DNA of 55,867 nucleotides from Nocardia abscessus NBRC 100374 (GCF_000308455.1 NZ_BAFP01000067.1:1-55867), one strand, 5' to 3'. Positions 28,434 through 38,675 are shown, counted from the stretch's first letter. Numbers and translations: made by a program. Notes: generated from the letters alone by a model not told the origin.

Positions 28434-29309
28434 GTGTCCGATCCATATGCCAATGTGGCACAGCAAGTGCAACTGCACGGTGCCGTATCGCAATTCGCTG
28501 ATAACCTTCGCCAGGTGAGTTTGAACCCGGCGCATATGCGGACATCTTTAGATACCGCCTTTAGCCAGGTCGGCAACATCTTTGCGCTATCTAATGATCT
28601 GCTGCGCAAGACGTTCAAGCGGCCTTTTCAATTCAGAGAGTTCATCGAACAGTCGTGGTTCGTCGCGAGTGTTTCGATTCTGCCCAGTGCATTGGTTGCC
28701 ATCCCGTTCGGCGCCGTCGTGGCATTGCAGACGGGATCGCTGATCAAACAACTCGGCGCCGAATCGTTTACCGGCGCGACCAGCGTGCTGGCCACCGTGC
28801 AGCAGGCCGCGCCCGTGGTGACGGCGTTGATCATCGCCGGCGCCGCGGGTTCCGCCGTCGCCGCCGATCTCGGCTCCCGGACCATCCGCGAGGAGATCGA
28901 CGCCATGGAGGTTCTCGGCATCGATCCCGTGCAGCGGTTGGTCGTCCCGCGAGTCCTCGCGATGATGCTGGTGGCGGCGCTGCTCAACGGCCTGGTCTCG
29001 GTGGTCGGCATCGCGGGCGGCTATTTCTACAATGTGCTCCTGCAAGGCGGCACACCTGGTGCGTACCTGGCCTCGTTCTCCGCGCTGGCCCAGCTGCCCG
29101 ACCTGTGGGTGGGGGAAATCAAGGCGCTGCTGTTCGGATTCATCGCAGGGGTGATCGCCGCCTACAAGGGTCTGCATCCCGGCCGCGGCCCGAAGGGTGT
29201 CGGCGAGGCGGTGAATCAGTCGGTGGTCATCACCTTCATGATTCTCTTCTTCGTGAATTTGATTGTGACGCTCGTGTATCTGCAGGTCATCCCCGCCAAG
29301 GGGGCGTGA
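28434..29309 (+). CDS. yrbEA: YrbE-A permease of the Mce transporter
   Basis: A 291-residue MlaE/YrbE-type membrane protein with about five or six hydrophobic helices and the cytoplasmic signature ADLGSRTIREEIDAMEVLGIDP, which contacts the MceG-type ATPase. It forms the inner-membrane channel of the Mce lipid importer with the YrbE-B protein downstream. The GTG at 28434 gives an N-terminal extension of about 34 residues in lower-GC sequence; an ATG at 28536 (MRTSLDTAF) fits the family length better and cannot be ruled out. No ATPase gene is in the window, as is usual because MceG is encoded elsewhere. Confidence 0.88.
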   Translation: MSDPYANVAQQVQLHGAVSQFADNLRQVSLNPAHMRTSLDTAFSQVGNIFALSNDLLRKTFKRPFQFREFIEQSWFVASVSILPSALVAIPFGAVVALQTGSLIKQLGAESFTGATSVLATVQQAAPVVTALIIAGAAGSAVAADLGSRTIREEIDAMEVLGIDPVQRLVVPRVLAMMLVAALLNGLVSVVGIAGGYFYNVLLQGGTPGAYLASFSALAQLPDLWVGEIKALLFGFIAGVIAAYKGLHPGRGPKGVGEAVNQSVVITFMILFFVNLIVTLVYLQVIPAKGA

Positions 29310-29312
29310 TCG

Positions 29313-30179
29313 ATGGCGACGAAGTACCACCCTCCGCGTATTGCCAAGACGAACCGCAGACTAGGTGGAATCGTCCGTGCGCCAATGGATGTCATCGACC
29401 GTGCGGGCGAGCAGATGGTGTTCTACTCGCGCACCGTCGCCTGGATTCCGCGCACGGTCGTGCACTATCGCAAGGAGGTCATGCGACTGCTGGCCGAAGT
29501 GACCTTCGGGAGCGGCGCGCTCGCGGTGATCGGCGGCACCATCGGCGTCATCGTCTTCATGTCCGGCTCGGTCGGCGTGGTTGTCGGCCTGCAGGGCTTC
29601 AAGGCTCTCGACGCGCTCGGCAGCTCGACCTTGACCGGCTTCCTCACCGGCTACATCAATACTCGCGAGATCGCGCCTCTGGTTGCGGCGCTGGCACTTT
29701 CGGCGACGGTGGGCTGCGGTTTCACGGCGCAGCTGGGCGCCATGCGAATCTCCGAGGAGATCGACGCGCTCGAGGTGATGGCGGTACCCGGTGTGCCGTT
29801 TCTGGTGTCCACCAGAGTGATTGCCGGTTTCGTCGCGGTGATCCCGCTCTACGTCGTCGGGCTGCTCGGCACCTTCGTCGCCTCTCGGCTGATCAGCATC
29901 TGGTTCAACGGGCAGTCCAGCGGGTCCTACGACCACTACTTCGGGCTGTTCCTGCCACCGGAGGACGTGCTCTATTCGTTCCTCAAGGTGCTTGTCTTCG
30001 CGTTCGTCATCATCCTGGTGCATTGCTACTACGGCTTCCACGCAACGGGCGGGCCGGCCGGGGTCGGCGTCGCGGTCGGCCGGGCGGTGCGCGCGGCCAT
30101 CGTGCTGGTCAATGTGCTGGATCTGTTTCTCGGCCTGGCCCTGTGGGGCACGACAACCACCGTCCGGATCGCCGGATGA
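29313..30179 (+). CDS. yrbEB: YrbE-B permease of the Mce transporter
   Basis: A 288-residue second YrbE permease with the same fold as its neighbour and the coupling segment AMRISEEIDALEVMAVPGVPF. It starts three bases after the yrbEA stop and is followed closely by mceA. Together the two permeases make the heteromeric membrane part of the importer. Confidence 0.9.
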   Translation: MATKYHPPRIAKTNRRLGGIVRAPMDVIDRAGEQMVFYSRTVAWIPRTVVHYRKEVMRLLAEVTFGSGALAVIGGTIGVIVFMSGSVGVVVGLQGFKALDALGSSTLTGFLTGYINTREIAPLVAALALSATVGCGFTAQLGAMRISEEIDALEVMAVPGVPFLVSTRVIAGFVAVIPLYVVGLLGTFVASRLISIWFNGQSSGSYDHYFGLFLPPEDVLYSFLKVLVFAFVIILVHCYYGFHATGGPAGVGVAVGRAVRAAIVLVNVLDLFLGLALWGTTTTVRIAG

Positions 30180-30195
30180 GCAGGGAGCTAGAGCA

Positions 30196-31527
30196 TTGAA
30201 TAGGATGCGGAAGACGCGTGTCCGGATGGCGGGTATGGCGTTCTTCATCATGGCCGGTCTTTTCCTGTGGACCACCATCGCGATCTACAACAAGGACTTC
30301 GTCCGAACCGTACAGGTCACGCTCGTCACCGACAGCGCAGGAAACGCCTTGGCCCGCCACGCGGATGTGAAGGTGCGCGGAGTCACCGTGGGCGAGGTGC
30401 GGTCCAGTCGCAGCGACCGCGGCCAGGTAACACTGGACCTGGCGATCGACCCGGGCAACGCCGGCCTGATCCCGGCGAACGCGACCGCCCGGCTGCTGCC
30501 CAAAACGCTGTTCGGGGAACGGTATGTTTCACTGGTCATCCCGGCCGATCCCAGCCCGGCGCGGCTGACCTCGGGCATGACCCTGCACCAGGACCGTAGC
30601 GGCAATGCGATCGAGGTCGGCAAGCTGCTCGACGACCTGATGCCATTGCTGGACGCCATTCCACCGCAGGATCTCGCCGCGGTTCTCGGCGCGCTCTCCC
30701 AGGCTCTGTCGGGGCAAGGTGAGGCGCTCGGTTCGACTGTGGACAAGCTGGACACCATTCTCGGCGACGTCAACGCGGTGATGCCGGAACTGCAGCAGGG
30801 GCTGCAACGCTTCGCCACGGTGGCGGCAACCTACTCCGATGCCGCGCCGCATTTGATCGAGGCGCTGAACAACTTCCGCACCACCAACGCGACGATCATC
30901 GACCGGCGCACCGATATCGAAAACCTATACGCAACAGTATCTCCGAGCTCGTCGAAACTGGCCGACTTTCTGATCGCGAACCGCGACAACATCATCGACG
31001 TGGCCGCCGACTCGCGCCCTGCGATGGAGTTGCTGGCCAAGCACTCTCCGGCCTATGCCTGCACGCTGGCGAACTTCGCCCAGATCAAGCCGCGCATCGA
31101 TGAACTCTTCGGCAAGGGGACGGACATGCCGGGTACCAGGGTGACGATCGAACTTGTCAACAACCGCGGCCGGTATTTGCCCAACCAGGACGAGCCGCGC
31201 TGGTTCGACCCCCGTGGCCCGTGGTGCCTGCCCGAGATGCCTCTCGGTGTCGACCCGGGCCAGTACCCGAGCGGGCCCCCGAACGACGGCGGCTACCAGC
31301 CGCCCAGCCGTAACCCCGGTGATCAGACCAGCGGGCATCTGCCGGAGCCGCAGCTGCGGGTGTTCCCCGCCGCGCAGCCACCGACACTGGCCGGATCACC
31401 CGGTGAACAAGATTCGCTCGGAGCAATCTACGGTGCGGCACAAGGTGTTTCGCCAGAGTCTGTGCCCGGCTGGCTGACCAGGGCCGCTGCGCCCGCTTTC
31501 CGTGGCAGTGAGGTGAGTGTCCGATGA
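30196..31527 (+). CDS. mceA: Mce family protein A
   Basis: A 443-residue Mce protein with one N-terminal membrane anchor (MAFFIMAGLFLWTTIAIY), then the Mce/MlaD beta domain (about residues 40-120: DVKVRGVTVGEV, NATARLLPKTLFGERYV), a long helical shaft region and a Pro/Gly-rich tail. Mce proteins assemble as a hexameric tube that carries lipids across the periplasm. I chose TTG 30196 because GGGAG lies eight bases upstream; an ATG at 30205 has no ribosome site of its own. It is the first of six tandem mce genes with four-base overlaps. Confidence 0.87.
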   Translation: MNRMRKTRVRMAGMAFFIMAGLFLWTTIAIYNKDFVRTVQVTLVTDSAGNALARHADVKVRGVTVGEVRSSRSDRGQVTLDLAIDPGNAGLIPANATARLLPKTLFGERYVSLVIPADPSPARLTSGMTLHQDRSGNAIEVGKLLDDLMPLLDAIPPQDLAAVLGALSQALSGQGEALGSTVDKLDTILGDVNAVMPELQQGLQRFATVAATYSDAAPHLIEALNNFRTTNATIIDRRTDIENLYATVSPSSSKLADFLIANRDNIIDVAADSRPAMELLAKHSPAYACTLANFAQIKPRIDELFGKGTDMPGTRVTIELVNNRGRYLPNQDEPRWFDPRGPWCLPEMPLGVDPGQYPSGPPNDGGYQPPSRNPGDQTSGHLPEPQLRVFPAAQPPTLAGSPGEQDSLGAIYGAAQGVSPESVPGWLTRAAAPAFRGSEVSVR

Positions 31528-32597
31528 GCGGACGTCGGCGTGGCCTGGTCGGCCCCCTCGTCAAATTGGCCGCATTCGTGGTGGTGACGGTGTTCGTGAC
31601 CACGATGCTGGCACTGTCGATCGCCAACTACTCCGGCGGCGGCACCGTGTTCAAAGCTCGGTTCACCGACGTGACCTCCCTCGCGCCGGGTGACGAGGTG
31701 CGTATCGCCGGAGTGCGGGTCGGTACGGTCACCGCGGTCGGGATCGTGGACCGGCGCGAGGCCGAGGTGGAATTCGAACTACACGACCGGGATTGGCTGC
31801 CGGCATCTGTTACGGCCACCATCCGGTACCGCAACCTTGTCGGGCAACGCTACATCGCGCTCGAGCAGGGCGCCGGCGAGCAGGGTCGCAAGCTGAATGC
31901 GGGTGCCACTCTCGGGCTGGACCGTACCCGGCCCGCCCTCAATCTGACCACGTTGTTCAACGGGTTCCGGCCGCTGTTCCGCACGCTCACCGCGGAAGAT
32001 GTGAACAAACTGTCCTACGAGATCATTCAGGTCTTTCAGGGCGAGCAGGGCACCATCCACGATCTGGTCGCCTCGACGGCGGCGCTGACCAACAAGATCG
32101 CCGACAAGGATGTGGTGATCGGGAACCTGGTGCGTGACCTCACCGCCGTGCTCACCACCGTCAGCGACCACGACGACCAGTTCGACCAGCTGATCGTGAA
32201 CACCGAGGCGCTGGTGAGCGGCCTGTCCGCCGAGCGCGACATGGTCGCACGGTCGGTGACCTCGATGGGCAATCTGGCCGCGGCCACCGCGGATCTGCTG
32301 GTTCCGGTGCGCCCGACCCTGCAGGGCTCGATCGCGGGTTTGAGTGAGCTGACCGCCACCCTCAACGAGCGTTCCGACGAGGTGAACACCGCACTGGCGA
32401 ACCTGCCGGTGAAGTTGGAAAAGCTCGGCCGCGTCGGCAGTTACGGCGGCTGGTTCCAGTTCTATCTGTGCGGCCTCGACATTCAGCTCGGCACCGGCGC
32501 CAAGGACGCGCCGCAGCTCAATCTACCCACCATGCCGACGATCAATCAGCCCTTGTACACCAACACGGCCACGCGCTGCCACGGAAAGGCCCGCTGA
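31524..32597 (+). CDS. mceB: Mce family protein B
   Basis: A 357-residue Mce subunit with an N-terminal membrane helix (AAFVVVTVFVTTMLALSIA), an Mce domain (EVRIAGVRVGTV, RYRNLVGQRYIAL) and a helical C-terminal shaft. It overlaps mceA and mceC by four bases and one base respectively. Confidence 0.9.
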   Translation: MSGRRRGLVGPLVKLAAFVVVTVFVTTMLALSIANYSGGGTVFKARFTDVTSLAPGDEVRIAGVRVGTVTAVGIVDRREAEVEFELHDRDWLPASVTATIRYRNLVGQRYIALEQGAGEQGRKLNAGATLGLDRTRPALNLTTLFNGFRPLFRTLTAEDVNKLSYEIIQVFQGEQGTIHDLVASTAALTNKIADKDVVIGNLVRDLTAVLTTVSDHDDQFDQLIVNTEALVSGLSAERDMVARSVTSMGNLAAATADLLVPVRPTLQGSIAGLSELTATLNERSDEVNTALANLPVKLEKLGRVGSYGGWFQFYLCGLDIQLGTGAKDAPQLNLPTMPTINQPLYTNTATRCHGKAR

Positions 32598-33610
32598 TGG
32601 AATACCGGACATTGCACCGCGGCAAACGCAGTCCCGCCGCGCTGGGCCGCCTCGGCATTGCCCTGGTGCTGCTGGCCACGATCGGCGTCTTCTTTCTGGA
32701 CCGGGTCCCGTTTCTCGGAGGGAGCACAAGCTATACTGCGGAGTTCACCGAAGCCGCCGGTCTGAAGACGGGCAACGAGGTCCGCATCGCTGGGGTGAAG
32801 GTCGGTCAGGTGTCCGATGTCCGCCTCGACGGTGACAAGGTGCTCGTCGAGTTCCGCACCTCCGGCGCCTGGATCGGTAACGAGACAACGGCCTCGATCC
32901 AGATCAAGACGGTGCTCGGCCAGAAGTATCTGGCCCTGGACCCGAAGGGGTCGGCGCCTGCCGATCCCGACTCGCCGATTCCGTTGTCGCGCACCCTGTC
33001 TCCCTACGACGTGGTCGACGCGTTTACCGACGCTGCCGACAATATCGACCGGATCGACACCGCGCAGCTGGCCACCAGTATGCAGGTGCTCTCCGAGGCG
33101 TTCGCGACCACACCGGCCGAGATCCGCGGCTCCATCGACGGCATGGCCCGGCTCTCGGCAACAATCGCCACCCGAGACGAACAGCTGCGGAAGATGTTCG
33201 ACGCCACCGGCGCCACCACGGCCGTGCTGGCCGAACGCAATGCCGAGTTCGAGCGGCTGCTCGGTTCCGGCGGGGCATTACTCGCCGAGCTGAACATTCG
33301 CCAGCAGGCCATCCACCAATTGCTCACCGGCGCGGAGTCATTGGCCGTGGAATTGAGTGCGCTGGTGAAGGACAACAAGGACCAGATGGGGACCGCCCTG
33401 ACCAATCTGCGCACCGCTATCGGAACGTTGAACGACAACCAGGCCAACATTGCCAAGACTCTCGAGCTCGCCGGCCCGTTTTACCAGCTCTTCTCCAACG
33501 TGATGGGCAACGGCCGCTGGTTCGAGGCCGTCATTGTGAATCTGGCCCCTCCTGCCCTGCCGGAGATTCCCGGTATCCGGCCACCGATCCGCACCATCGG
33601 AGGTAACTGA
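32597..33610 (+). CDS. mceC: Mce family protein C
   Basis: A 337-residue Mce subunit. ATG 32597 shares a base with the mceB stop. After a basic start and a membrane helix (GIALVLLATIGVFFL) comes the Mce domain (EVRIAGVKVGQV, IKTVLGQKYLAL), then the helical region. Confidence 0.9.
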   Translation: MEYRTLHRGKRSPAALGRLGIALVLLATIGVFFLDRVPFLGGSTSYTAEFTEAAGLKTGNEVRIAGVKVGQVSDVRLDGDKVLVEFRTSGAWIGNETTASIQIKTVLGQKYLALDPKGSAPADPDSPIPLSRTLSPYDVVDAFTDAADNIDRIDTAQLATSMQVLSEAFATTPAEIRGSIDGMARLSATIATRDEQLRKMFDATGATTAVLAERNAEFERLLGSGGALLAELNIRQQAIHQLLTGAESLAVELSALVKDNKDQMGTALTNLRTAIGTLNDNQANIAKTLELAGPFYQLFSNVMGNGRWFEAVIVNLAPPALPEIPGIRPPIRTIGGN

Positions 33611-33611
33611 C

Positions 33612-34841
33612 GTGGCATTCAGGATTCGCTCCTTGCCCAGCATCGCGATCGCCGTGGTGGTGGCGTTGGTCGCGACCTTCGCCCTGTGGTGGGGATACGA
33701 CCGCGTCACCAGCACCCGGATCGCCGCCTACTTCGAACGCACCGTCGGCATCTACGAGGGTTCGGATGTGCGGATCCTCGGTGTGCCGGTGGGTTCGGTG
33801 GAGTCGGTGGAGCCGATCGGCGACCAGGTGAAAGTAGTGCTGCGAGTGGAGCACCGCTTCGACGTGCCAGCCGACGCCAGGGCCGCACTGGTGACCCCCT
33901 CGGTGGTCTCGGATCGCTACATCCAGCTCAGCCCGGTCTACCGTGGCGGCCCGAAAATGGAAAGCGATGCGGTCATTCCACGCGCACGCACCGTCACTCC
34001 GGTAGAAGTCGACCAGCTCTACCAGAGCATCACCGAACTCTCCGATGCTCTCGGCCCCAACGGTGCCAATAAGGAGGGCGCGGTAAATCAGTTGGTCCGC
34101 ACCGGCGCGGCGAATCTGGCGGGAAATGGCGAGGCGATGGCCGACTCCATCACCCAGCTCTCCCGCGCGGCGCGCACCCTGTCGGATTCGCGCGGCGACA
34201 TCGTCGAGACGGTTCGCAACCTGCAGACTTTCGTGTCCATGCTGACCACCAACGATCAGCAGGTGCGCGAATTCAACACGCAGCTCGCGGATCTGGCGGG
34301 ATTCCTAGCCGGCGAACGTGAGAATCTCGGTAGTGCACTGAATCTGCTTTCGGTCGCCCTCGGTGATGTCGCCGATTTCATCGCCGACAACCGAGACCTG
34401 GTCGCGGACAACGCGGATGCGCTGACAACACTCACCCAGACCCTCGCCGACCACCGCGACGACATCGCGGCGGCACTGCCGGTGCTCGCGGTGGCGATGA
34501 GCAATGTGATCGGCATGCACAACGGTGAAGCGGGCACCCTGGACATGCGCTCGAACTTCTTCGACCAGCTTCAGGACCCGTTCGGGACCATCTGCAAATT
34601 TATGGATTTGGGCAAGCTGATGCCGGGCAATCCGACCTTCGACGAGGTCAGCCGGCAACTGCGGCCGCTGCTGGACCATTGCTCGACCATCGCCGCCTCG
34701 CTGGCGGCCGCGGTGAAATCCCCGATGATCCTGCCGTTCGGCATTCTCAGCGCCGAGAACATGCAGCGCGACCCGGTGCCGGGGACCGTTCCCGGCACAC
34801 CTTCCAACCAACTGCCACCCTCGGAACAGGGAGATCGATGA
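33612..34841 (+). CDS. mceD: Mce family protein D
   Basis: A 409-residue Mce subunit starting at GTG 33612, one base after mceC ends. It has an N-terminal membrane helix (IAIAVVVALVATFALWW), the Mce domain (DVRILGVPVGSV, LVTPSVVSDRYIQL), a helical shaft and a short polar Pro-rich tail. The last four bases overlap mceE. Confidence 0.9.
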   Translation: MAFRIRSLPSIAIAVVVALVATFALWWGYDRVTSTRIAAYFERTVGIYEGSDVRILGVPVGSVESVEPIGDQVKVVLRVEHRFDVPADARAALVTPSVVSDRYIQLSPVYRGGPKMESDAVIPRARTVTPVEVDQLYQSITELSDALGPNGANKEGAVNQLVRTGAANLAGNGEAMADSITQLSRAARTLSDSRGDIVETVRNLQTFVSMLTTNDQQVREFNTQLADLAGFLAGERENLGSALNLLSVALGDVADFIADNRDLVADNADALTTLTQTLADHRDDIAAALPVLAVAMSNVIGMHNGEAGTLDMRSNFFDQLQDPFGTICKFMDLGKLMPGNPTFDEVSRQLRPLLDHCSTIAASLAAAVKSPMILPFGILSAENMQRDPVPGTVPGTPSNQLPPSEQGDR

Positions 34842-36088
34842 TGAGCGGAGTTCGCTGCACCGCGCGCGGTTTCGGTGCCGCAGTGGTGATCGCGGCGACC
34901 GCCGCGCTGGTGAGTTCGTGCGCCTCCGACGGCATCTACAGCGTCGCGCTGCCCGGCGGGGCCGATATCGGTGCGCGTCCGATGACCATCGACATCGAGT
35001 TCGATGATGTGCTCGACCTGGTGCCGCAGTCCGCGGTGAAGGTCGATGGCGTCCCGGTGGGCCGGGTCGAGGAGATCACCCTCGCGAGGGATATGTGGAC
35101 CGCCAGCGTGCGTACCGTGGTGAACTCCTCGGTCGAGCTGCCGGTCAACGCGCGGGCCGAGGTGCGGCAGTCGAACCTGTTGGGCGAGAAGTACATTGAA
35201 CTTACCCGACCCGGTGACGGCGCGGATCCGGCCCGGCTCACCGATGGTTCGGTGATCCCGGTCGCCAATACCCGCCACGCGACCGAGGTCGAGCAAGTGC
35301 TCGGCGCGATGTCCCTGCTGGTCAACGGCGGCGGCGTGGCGCAGTTGCAGCCGATCGTCAGCGAGTTGAACAAAACCCTCGACGGCCGCGAGGACAAGGC
35401 CCGCTCGCTGCTGGAGCAGGCCACTACCCTCATCGAGGGGCTGAACACTCAGGTGAACGACATCACGGCGGCGATCGACGGCCTCGCCACCCTGAGCGGG
35501 CGCGTGAGTACACAGACCGAGCAGATCGGCGCCATCCTCGACGAACTGCCCGAGGGCATCAGGATTCTCGAGGAGCAGCGGCCCCAGCTGATGGCGCTGT
35601 TGATCCAGCTCGACCGGGTCGGGCAGGCCGGCTTCGACGTGCTGAACACCGCCAAAGCCGATCTGATCAAGGATCTGACCGCGCTGCGGCCCGTCCTGCA
35701 GGAATTGGGCAAGGGCTCCGATGATCTGGTGACCGCGCTGCCGCTGATGCCCACCTATCCATTCCCGGATGCGGTGCTGGAGAGCACCTTCGGCGGTTCG
35801 GTCAACACCTGGCTCTCGGTCGATATGGAGATAGGCGTTCTGATGAACAATTTCGGTGTGGGTAAACCCGATCCGGTCTACACCCCCCCGCCGTTCGGGC
35901 CCTCGGTTCCGGTGAACCCGGACAACCCGTACCACAACGGCAACGGCCCGCGTCCGGGCTGGCCGACCATCACATTGCTGCCGACACTGCCCATACCGCA
36001 ACTGCCGACGCTGCCGGGTGTGCTGACACCGATGCTGGAACAACTCGGGTTGACTCCCGCTCCTGATGGGGAAGGTGGTCCGCGATGA
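34838..36088 (+). CDS. mceE: Mce family protein E, lipoprotein
   Basis: A 416-residue Mce subunit and the only one with a lipoprotein signal: a hydrophobic stretch ends in the lipobox ALVSSC, so Cys is predicted to be lipidated after cleavage. This is the usual state of the fifth Mce protein (LprK/LprN type). The Mce domain follows (AVKVDGVPVGRV, RQSNLLGEKYIEL), then the shaft and a Pro-rich tail. ATG 34838 overlaps the mceD stop by four bases; an ATG directly after it is an alternative. Confidence 0.9.
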   Translation: MMSGVRCTARGFGAAVVIAATAALVSSCASDGIYSVALPGGADIGARPMTIDIEFDDVLDLVPQSAVKVDGVPVGRVEEITLARDMWTASVRTVVNSSVELPVNARAEVRQSNLLGEKYIELTRPGDGADPARLTDGSVIPVANTRHATEVEQVLGAMSLLVNGGGVAQLQPIVSELNKTLDGREDKARSLLEQATTLIEGLNTQVNDITAAIDGLATLSGRVSTQTEQIGAILDELPEGIRILEEQRPQLMALLIQLDRVGQAGFDVLNTAKADLIKDLTALRPVLQELGKGSDDLVTALPLMPTYPFPDAVLESTFGGSVNTWLSVDMEIGVLMNNFGVGKPDPVYTPPPFGPSVPVNPDNPYHNGNGPRPGWPTITLLPTLPIPQLPTLPGVLTPMLEQLGLTPAPDGEGGPR

Positions 36089-37326
36089 CCCGTCTGGTTC
36101 GGTATCAGCTGATCGCCTTCGTGCTGATCGCCGTGATCGGTGTCAGCTATGTCGGTGCCACCTATGTCCGGCTCGACGAAATGTTCGGTTTCGGCGTCTA
36201 TCACGTGCGGGTCGAGTCGGCGGAGACCGGCGGCCTTTACCAGGGTGCGGAGGTGACTTACCGCGGCGTCCCTGTGGGCCGGGTCGGTGAGCTCGAACTC
36301 ACCGAGGCGGGTGTGACGATGCGGCTGGATATCAGCTCGGACTCGCCGAAGATCCCGGCATCGGCGACCGCGGTGGTCGCCAACCGCTCCGCCATCGGGG
36401 AGCAATACCTCGATCTGCAGCCGGACAGTCCGAGCGGGGCTTTCCTGCAGGATGATTCAGTGATTCGCGGCGCGGTGACACCGGTCGCGGTCGAGCAGCT
36501 GCTCGCCGGAGTGGACCACTTCACGAATTCGGTGGACCTGGCCGCGCTACACACCAGCATCACCGAACTCGGAAGAGCGTTCCACGGGAAGGGCGATGAC
36601 CTGCAGGTACTCGTCCAGTCGCTGAACAACATCACCGCCGACTTCCACACGTCCCTCCCGCAGACCATCAAGTTGATCCGCGACGGCCGGATCGCCTTGG
36701 GCACCCAGGCCGAACAGTCCGGTGCCATTCGCGAATTCAGTGATGGTCTCGACCAACTCACCGCGCAATTGCGCGCGAGCGATCCGGATGTGCGTCGCAT
36801 GATCGGCACCGGGACGGATGCGGGCGAGCAGATCGACGGACTGCTGGTCGAGAGCGGGGCGGCGATCACGCAGAATCTCGCCTCGTTGCGCACCATGCTG
36901 AAGACGGTTTCGCCGAAATTCTATGCACTGCAACCGATTCTGATGATGATGCCGCCGATATCCTTCGGTGGTTCGGCCGCTGCACCTGGTGACGGAACGA
37001 CCCACTTCGGCTACGTCTTCGAGCTGAACTACCCGCCGGCCTGTTCGGCCGGATACGAGGGTACCCGGAAGATCCTGGCGGATATGAAGGCCGCGAATCC
37101 GGACTTCGACGACACTCGCGACGACTTCCCGTTCAACACCGAAGCGCGGTGCACGGTGCCCTTCGGTAACCCGACCGCGGTGCGCGGTGGCGCGCGCGCC
37201 GAATTCGCCGACCCGAGCATCCCGCAGCCGTGGGACGGCACTCCGAAGTCCGACCCGGACAAGCTCGATGTGAGCCCGATCGCCATCCAGGTGGCGACTC
37301 TGCTCGGGGTCACGCCCAAGCGGTGA
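36085..37326 (+). CDS. mceF: Mce family protein F
   Basis: A 413-residue sixth Mce subunit with an N-terminal membrane helix (IAFVLIAVIGVSYVGATY), the Mce domain (EVTYRGVPVGRV, ANRSAIGEQYLDL), a shaft and a Cys-containing C-terminal region. It completes the hexamer set and overlaps mceE by four bases. Confidence 0.9.
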   Translation: MTRLVRYQLIAFVLIAVIGVSYVGATYVRLDEMFGFGVYHVRVESAETGGLYQGAEVTYRGVPVGRVGELELTEAGVTMRLDISSDSPKIPASATAVVANRSAIGEQYLDLQPDSPSGAFLQDDSVIRGAVTPVAVEQLLAGVDHFTNSVDLAALHTSITELGRAFHGKGDDLQVLVQSLNNITADFHTSLPQTIKLIRDGRIALGTQAEQSGAIREFSDGLDQLTAQLRASDPDVRRMIGTGTDAGEQIDGLLVESGAAITQNLASLRTMLKTVSPKFYALQPILMMMPPISFGGSAAAPGDGTTHFGYVFELNYPPACSAGYEGTRKILADMKAANPDFDDTRDDFPFNTEARCTVPFGNPTAVRGGARAEFADPSIPQPWDGTPKSDPDKLDVSPIAIQVATLLGVTPKR

Positions 37327-37351
37327 CCGACAACAATGAGGTGAGGTACAT

Positions 37352-37984
37352 ATGGTGAGTGAGTCGAGCGAATCGCCGGAAGCGGCGGCCCCTGTCGCCC
37401 ACCCGCCGACCGCGGTCACCGCGGTCGCGGTCGGTGCGCTGGTCGTGGCGCTGATCGGGGCACTCTGGTTCGGTGGAGGCTGGGTGCGCGCGGCCTACTT
37501 CACCGACGGCCCGCGCGCCGAAGCCCGTGACGCCGCACTTACCGCCGCGTCGCAGGCCGCCATCAACATGACCACGGTCAAGGTCGAGGACATTCCCGGG
37601 TCCCTGGCACTGGCCCGATCCTCGATGACCGGCGCGATCCTGGATTCGGCGAACCAGAACCGACAGAAGTCCGAGGAGATGGCGCAGCAAGCCGCCGTCG
37701 GTATGCAGTCGCAGGTTCTGAACGCCGCGCTCATCTCGCTGAACAGTGAACTGGACAAGGCCGCGGCACTGGTGGTGCTGAAGGTGACCGAGGTCAAGCA
37801 GGACAAGTCGGCGTCGAACTACCGCTACTCCTGGAGCCTGGACATGACCAAAGAGGGGGATGTCTGGAAGACCGAACGGGTGGCGTCTCTGACCCAGCCG
37901 GTGCTGCTGGACAACCCTGCCGCCACCGCCGCCGTGCCGCCGGTACCGGCACCGGCCGCTCCCGCCCCACGGCCCGGATCGTAG
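37352..37984 (+). CDS. Mce-associated membrane protein 1
   Basis: A 210-residue Mas-type protein. A short cytoplasmic N-terminus is followed by one membrane helix (AVAVGALVVALIGALWFGGGW) and an extracytoplasmic alpha/beta domain of the kind encoded after mce operons; the C-terminus is Ala/Pro-rich. GAGGTGAG lies a few bases before the ATG. Such proteins stabilise or support the Mce complex. Confidence 0.85.
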   Translation: MVSESSESPEAAAPVAHPPTAVTAVAVGALVVALIGALWFGGGWVRAAYFTDGPRAEARDAALTAASQAAINMTTVKVEDIPGSLALARSSMTGAILDSANQNRQKSEEMAQQAAVGMQSQVLNAALISLNSELDKAAALVVLKVTEVKQDKSASNYRYSWSLDMTKEGDVWKTERVASLTQPVLLDNPAATAAVPPVPAPAAPAPRPGS

Positions 37985-37994
37985 GAGAGTTCTG

Positions 37995-38675
37995 ATGGCA
38001 AACCGTCGACCGGTCAACCGGGTCACCACCACACGCCAGTCCGTGGAAGCGGAAGTAATGACGCCGGAGCCTGCCGACTCGGGCGAGGACGTGGCGGTCA
38101 GCTCGGCACCCGCCGAAGACTCGGTGAAGGAATCCACTCCGAAGTCCCGCGGCCGGTACACCTTTCCACGCCTCGCTCCCGGCCGGGCCGGCTCGTGGCG
38201 TCAGGTCGCGGCCGCTGCCGCGGGCGCTTTGGTGCTCGGTGGATTCGCGGTGTTCGCGGCCGCGCATCCCGGCGTGAACGACGCCAACACGGCGATGATC
38301 GACTCGGCGTCCACCGAGGAAGTGAAGGCCGCGGGCGTGCACGCCTTGCGCACCATCTACGGCTATGACGCGAAGACCATCGATGGCTACGACGCCGCGG
38401 TGCGCGGAGTGGTCACCGGCCAGATGCTGACCGATCTGAACAAATTCTCGGCCACCACCGTCGACGCCATCAGGCAGGCGCAGACGAGTGTGGAGGCCGC
38501 CGCCGACCCCGTCGGGGTAGCCATGCTCACCGCCGACCACGCCGAACTGCTGGTCAATCTCACCGTCGCCGCCACCAAGGACGGGGTTGCCCAGCAGAGT
38601 GTCTCTGGGACAGTTGTGCTGCGCATGCGGAAGGTGAACGGGGCCTGGCTGGCGGGCGAGATACTCGACCGGTAA
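37995..38675 (+). CDS. Mce-associated membrane protein 2
   Basis: A 226-residue second Mas-type protein. It has a polar N-terminal region of about 70 residues, one membrane helix (VAAAAAGALVLGGFAVFAAA) and an extracytoplasmic SnoaL/NTF2-like domain (SFSA-type ending VLRMRKVNGAWLAGEIL). It starts ten bases after its partner and closes the mce operon. No obvious terminator was seen in the 210 bases that follow. Confidence 0.85.
   Translation: MANRRPVNRVTTTRQSVEAEVMTPEPADSGEDVAVSSAPAEDSVKESTPKSRGRYTFPRLAPGRAGSWRQVAAAAAGALVLGGFAVFAAAHPGVNDANTAMIDSASTEEVKAAGVHALRTIYGYDAKTIDGYDAAVRGVVTGQMLTDLNKFSATTVDAIRQAQTSVEAAADPVGVAMLTADHAELLVNLTVAATKDGVAQQSVSGTVVLRMRKVNGAWLAGEILDR

Noticed and set aside
28655..30199. 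514-codon frame overlapping both yrbE genes
   Set aside because: It is a shifted frame of the permease genes with Arg-rich, non-membrane sequence.
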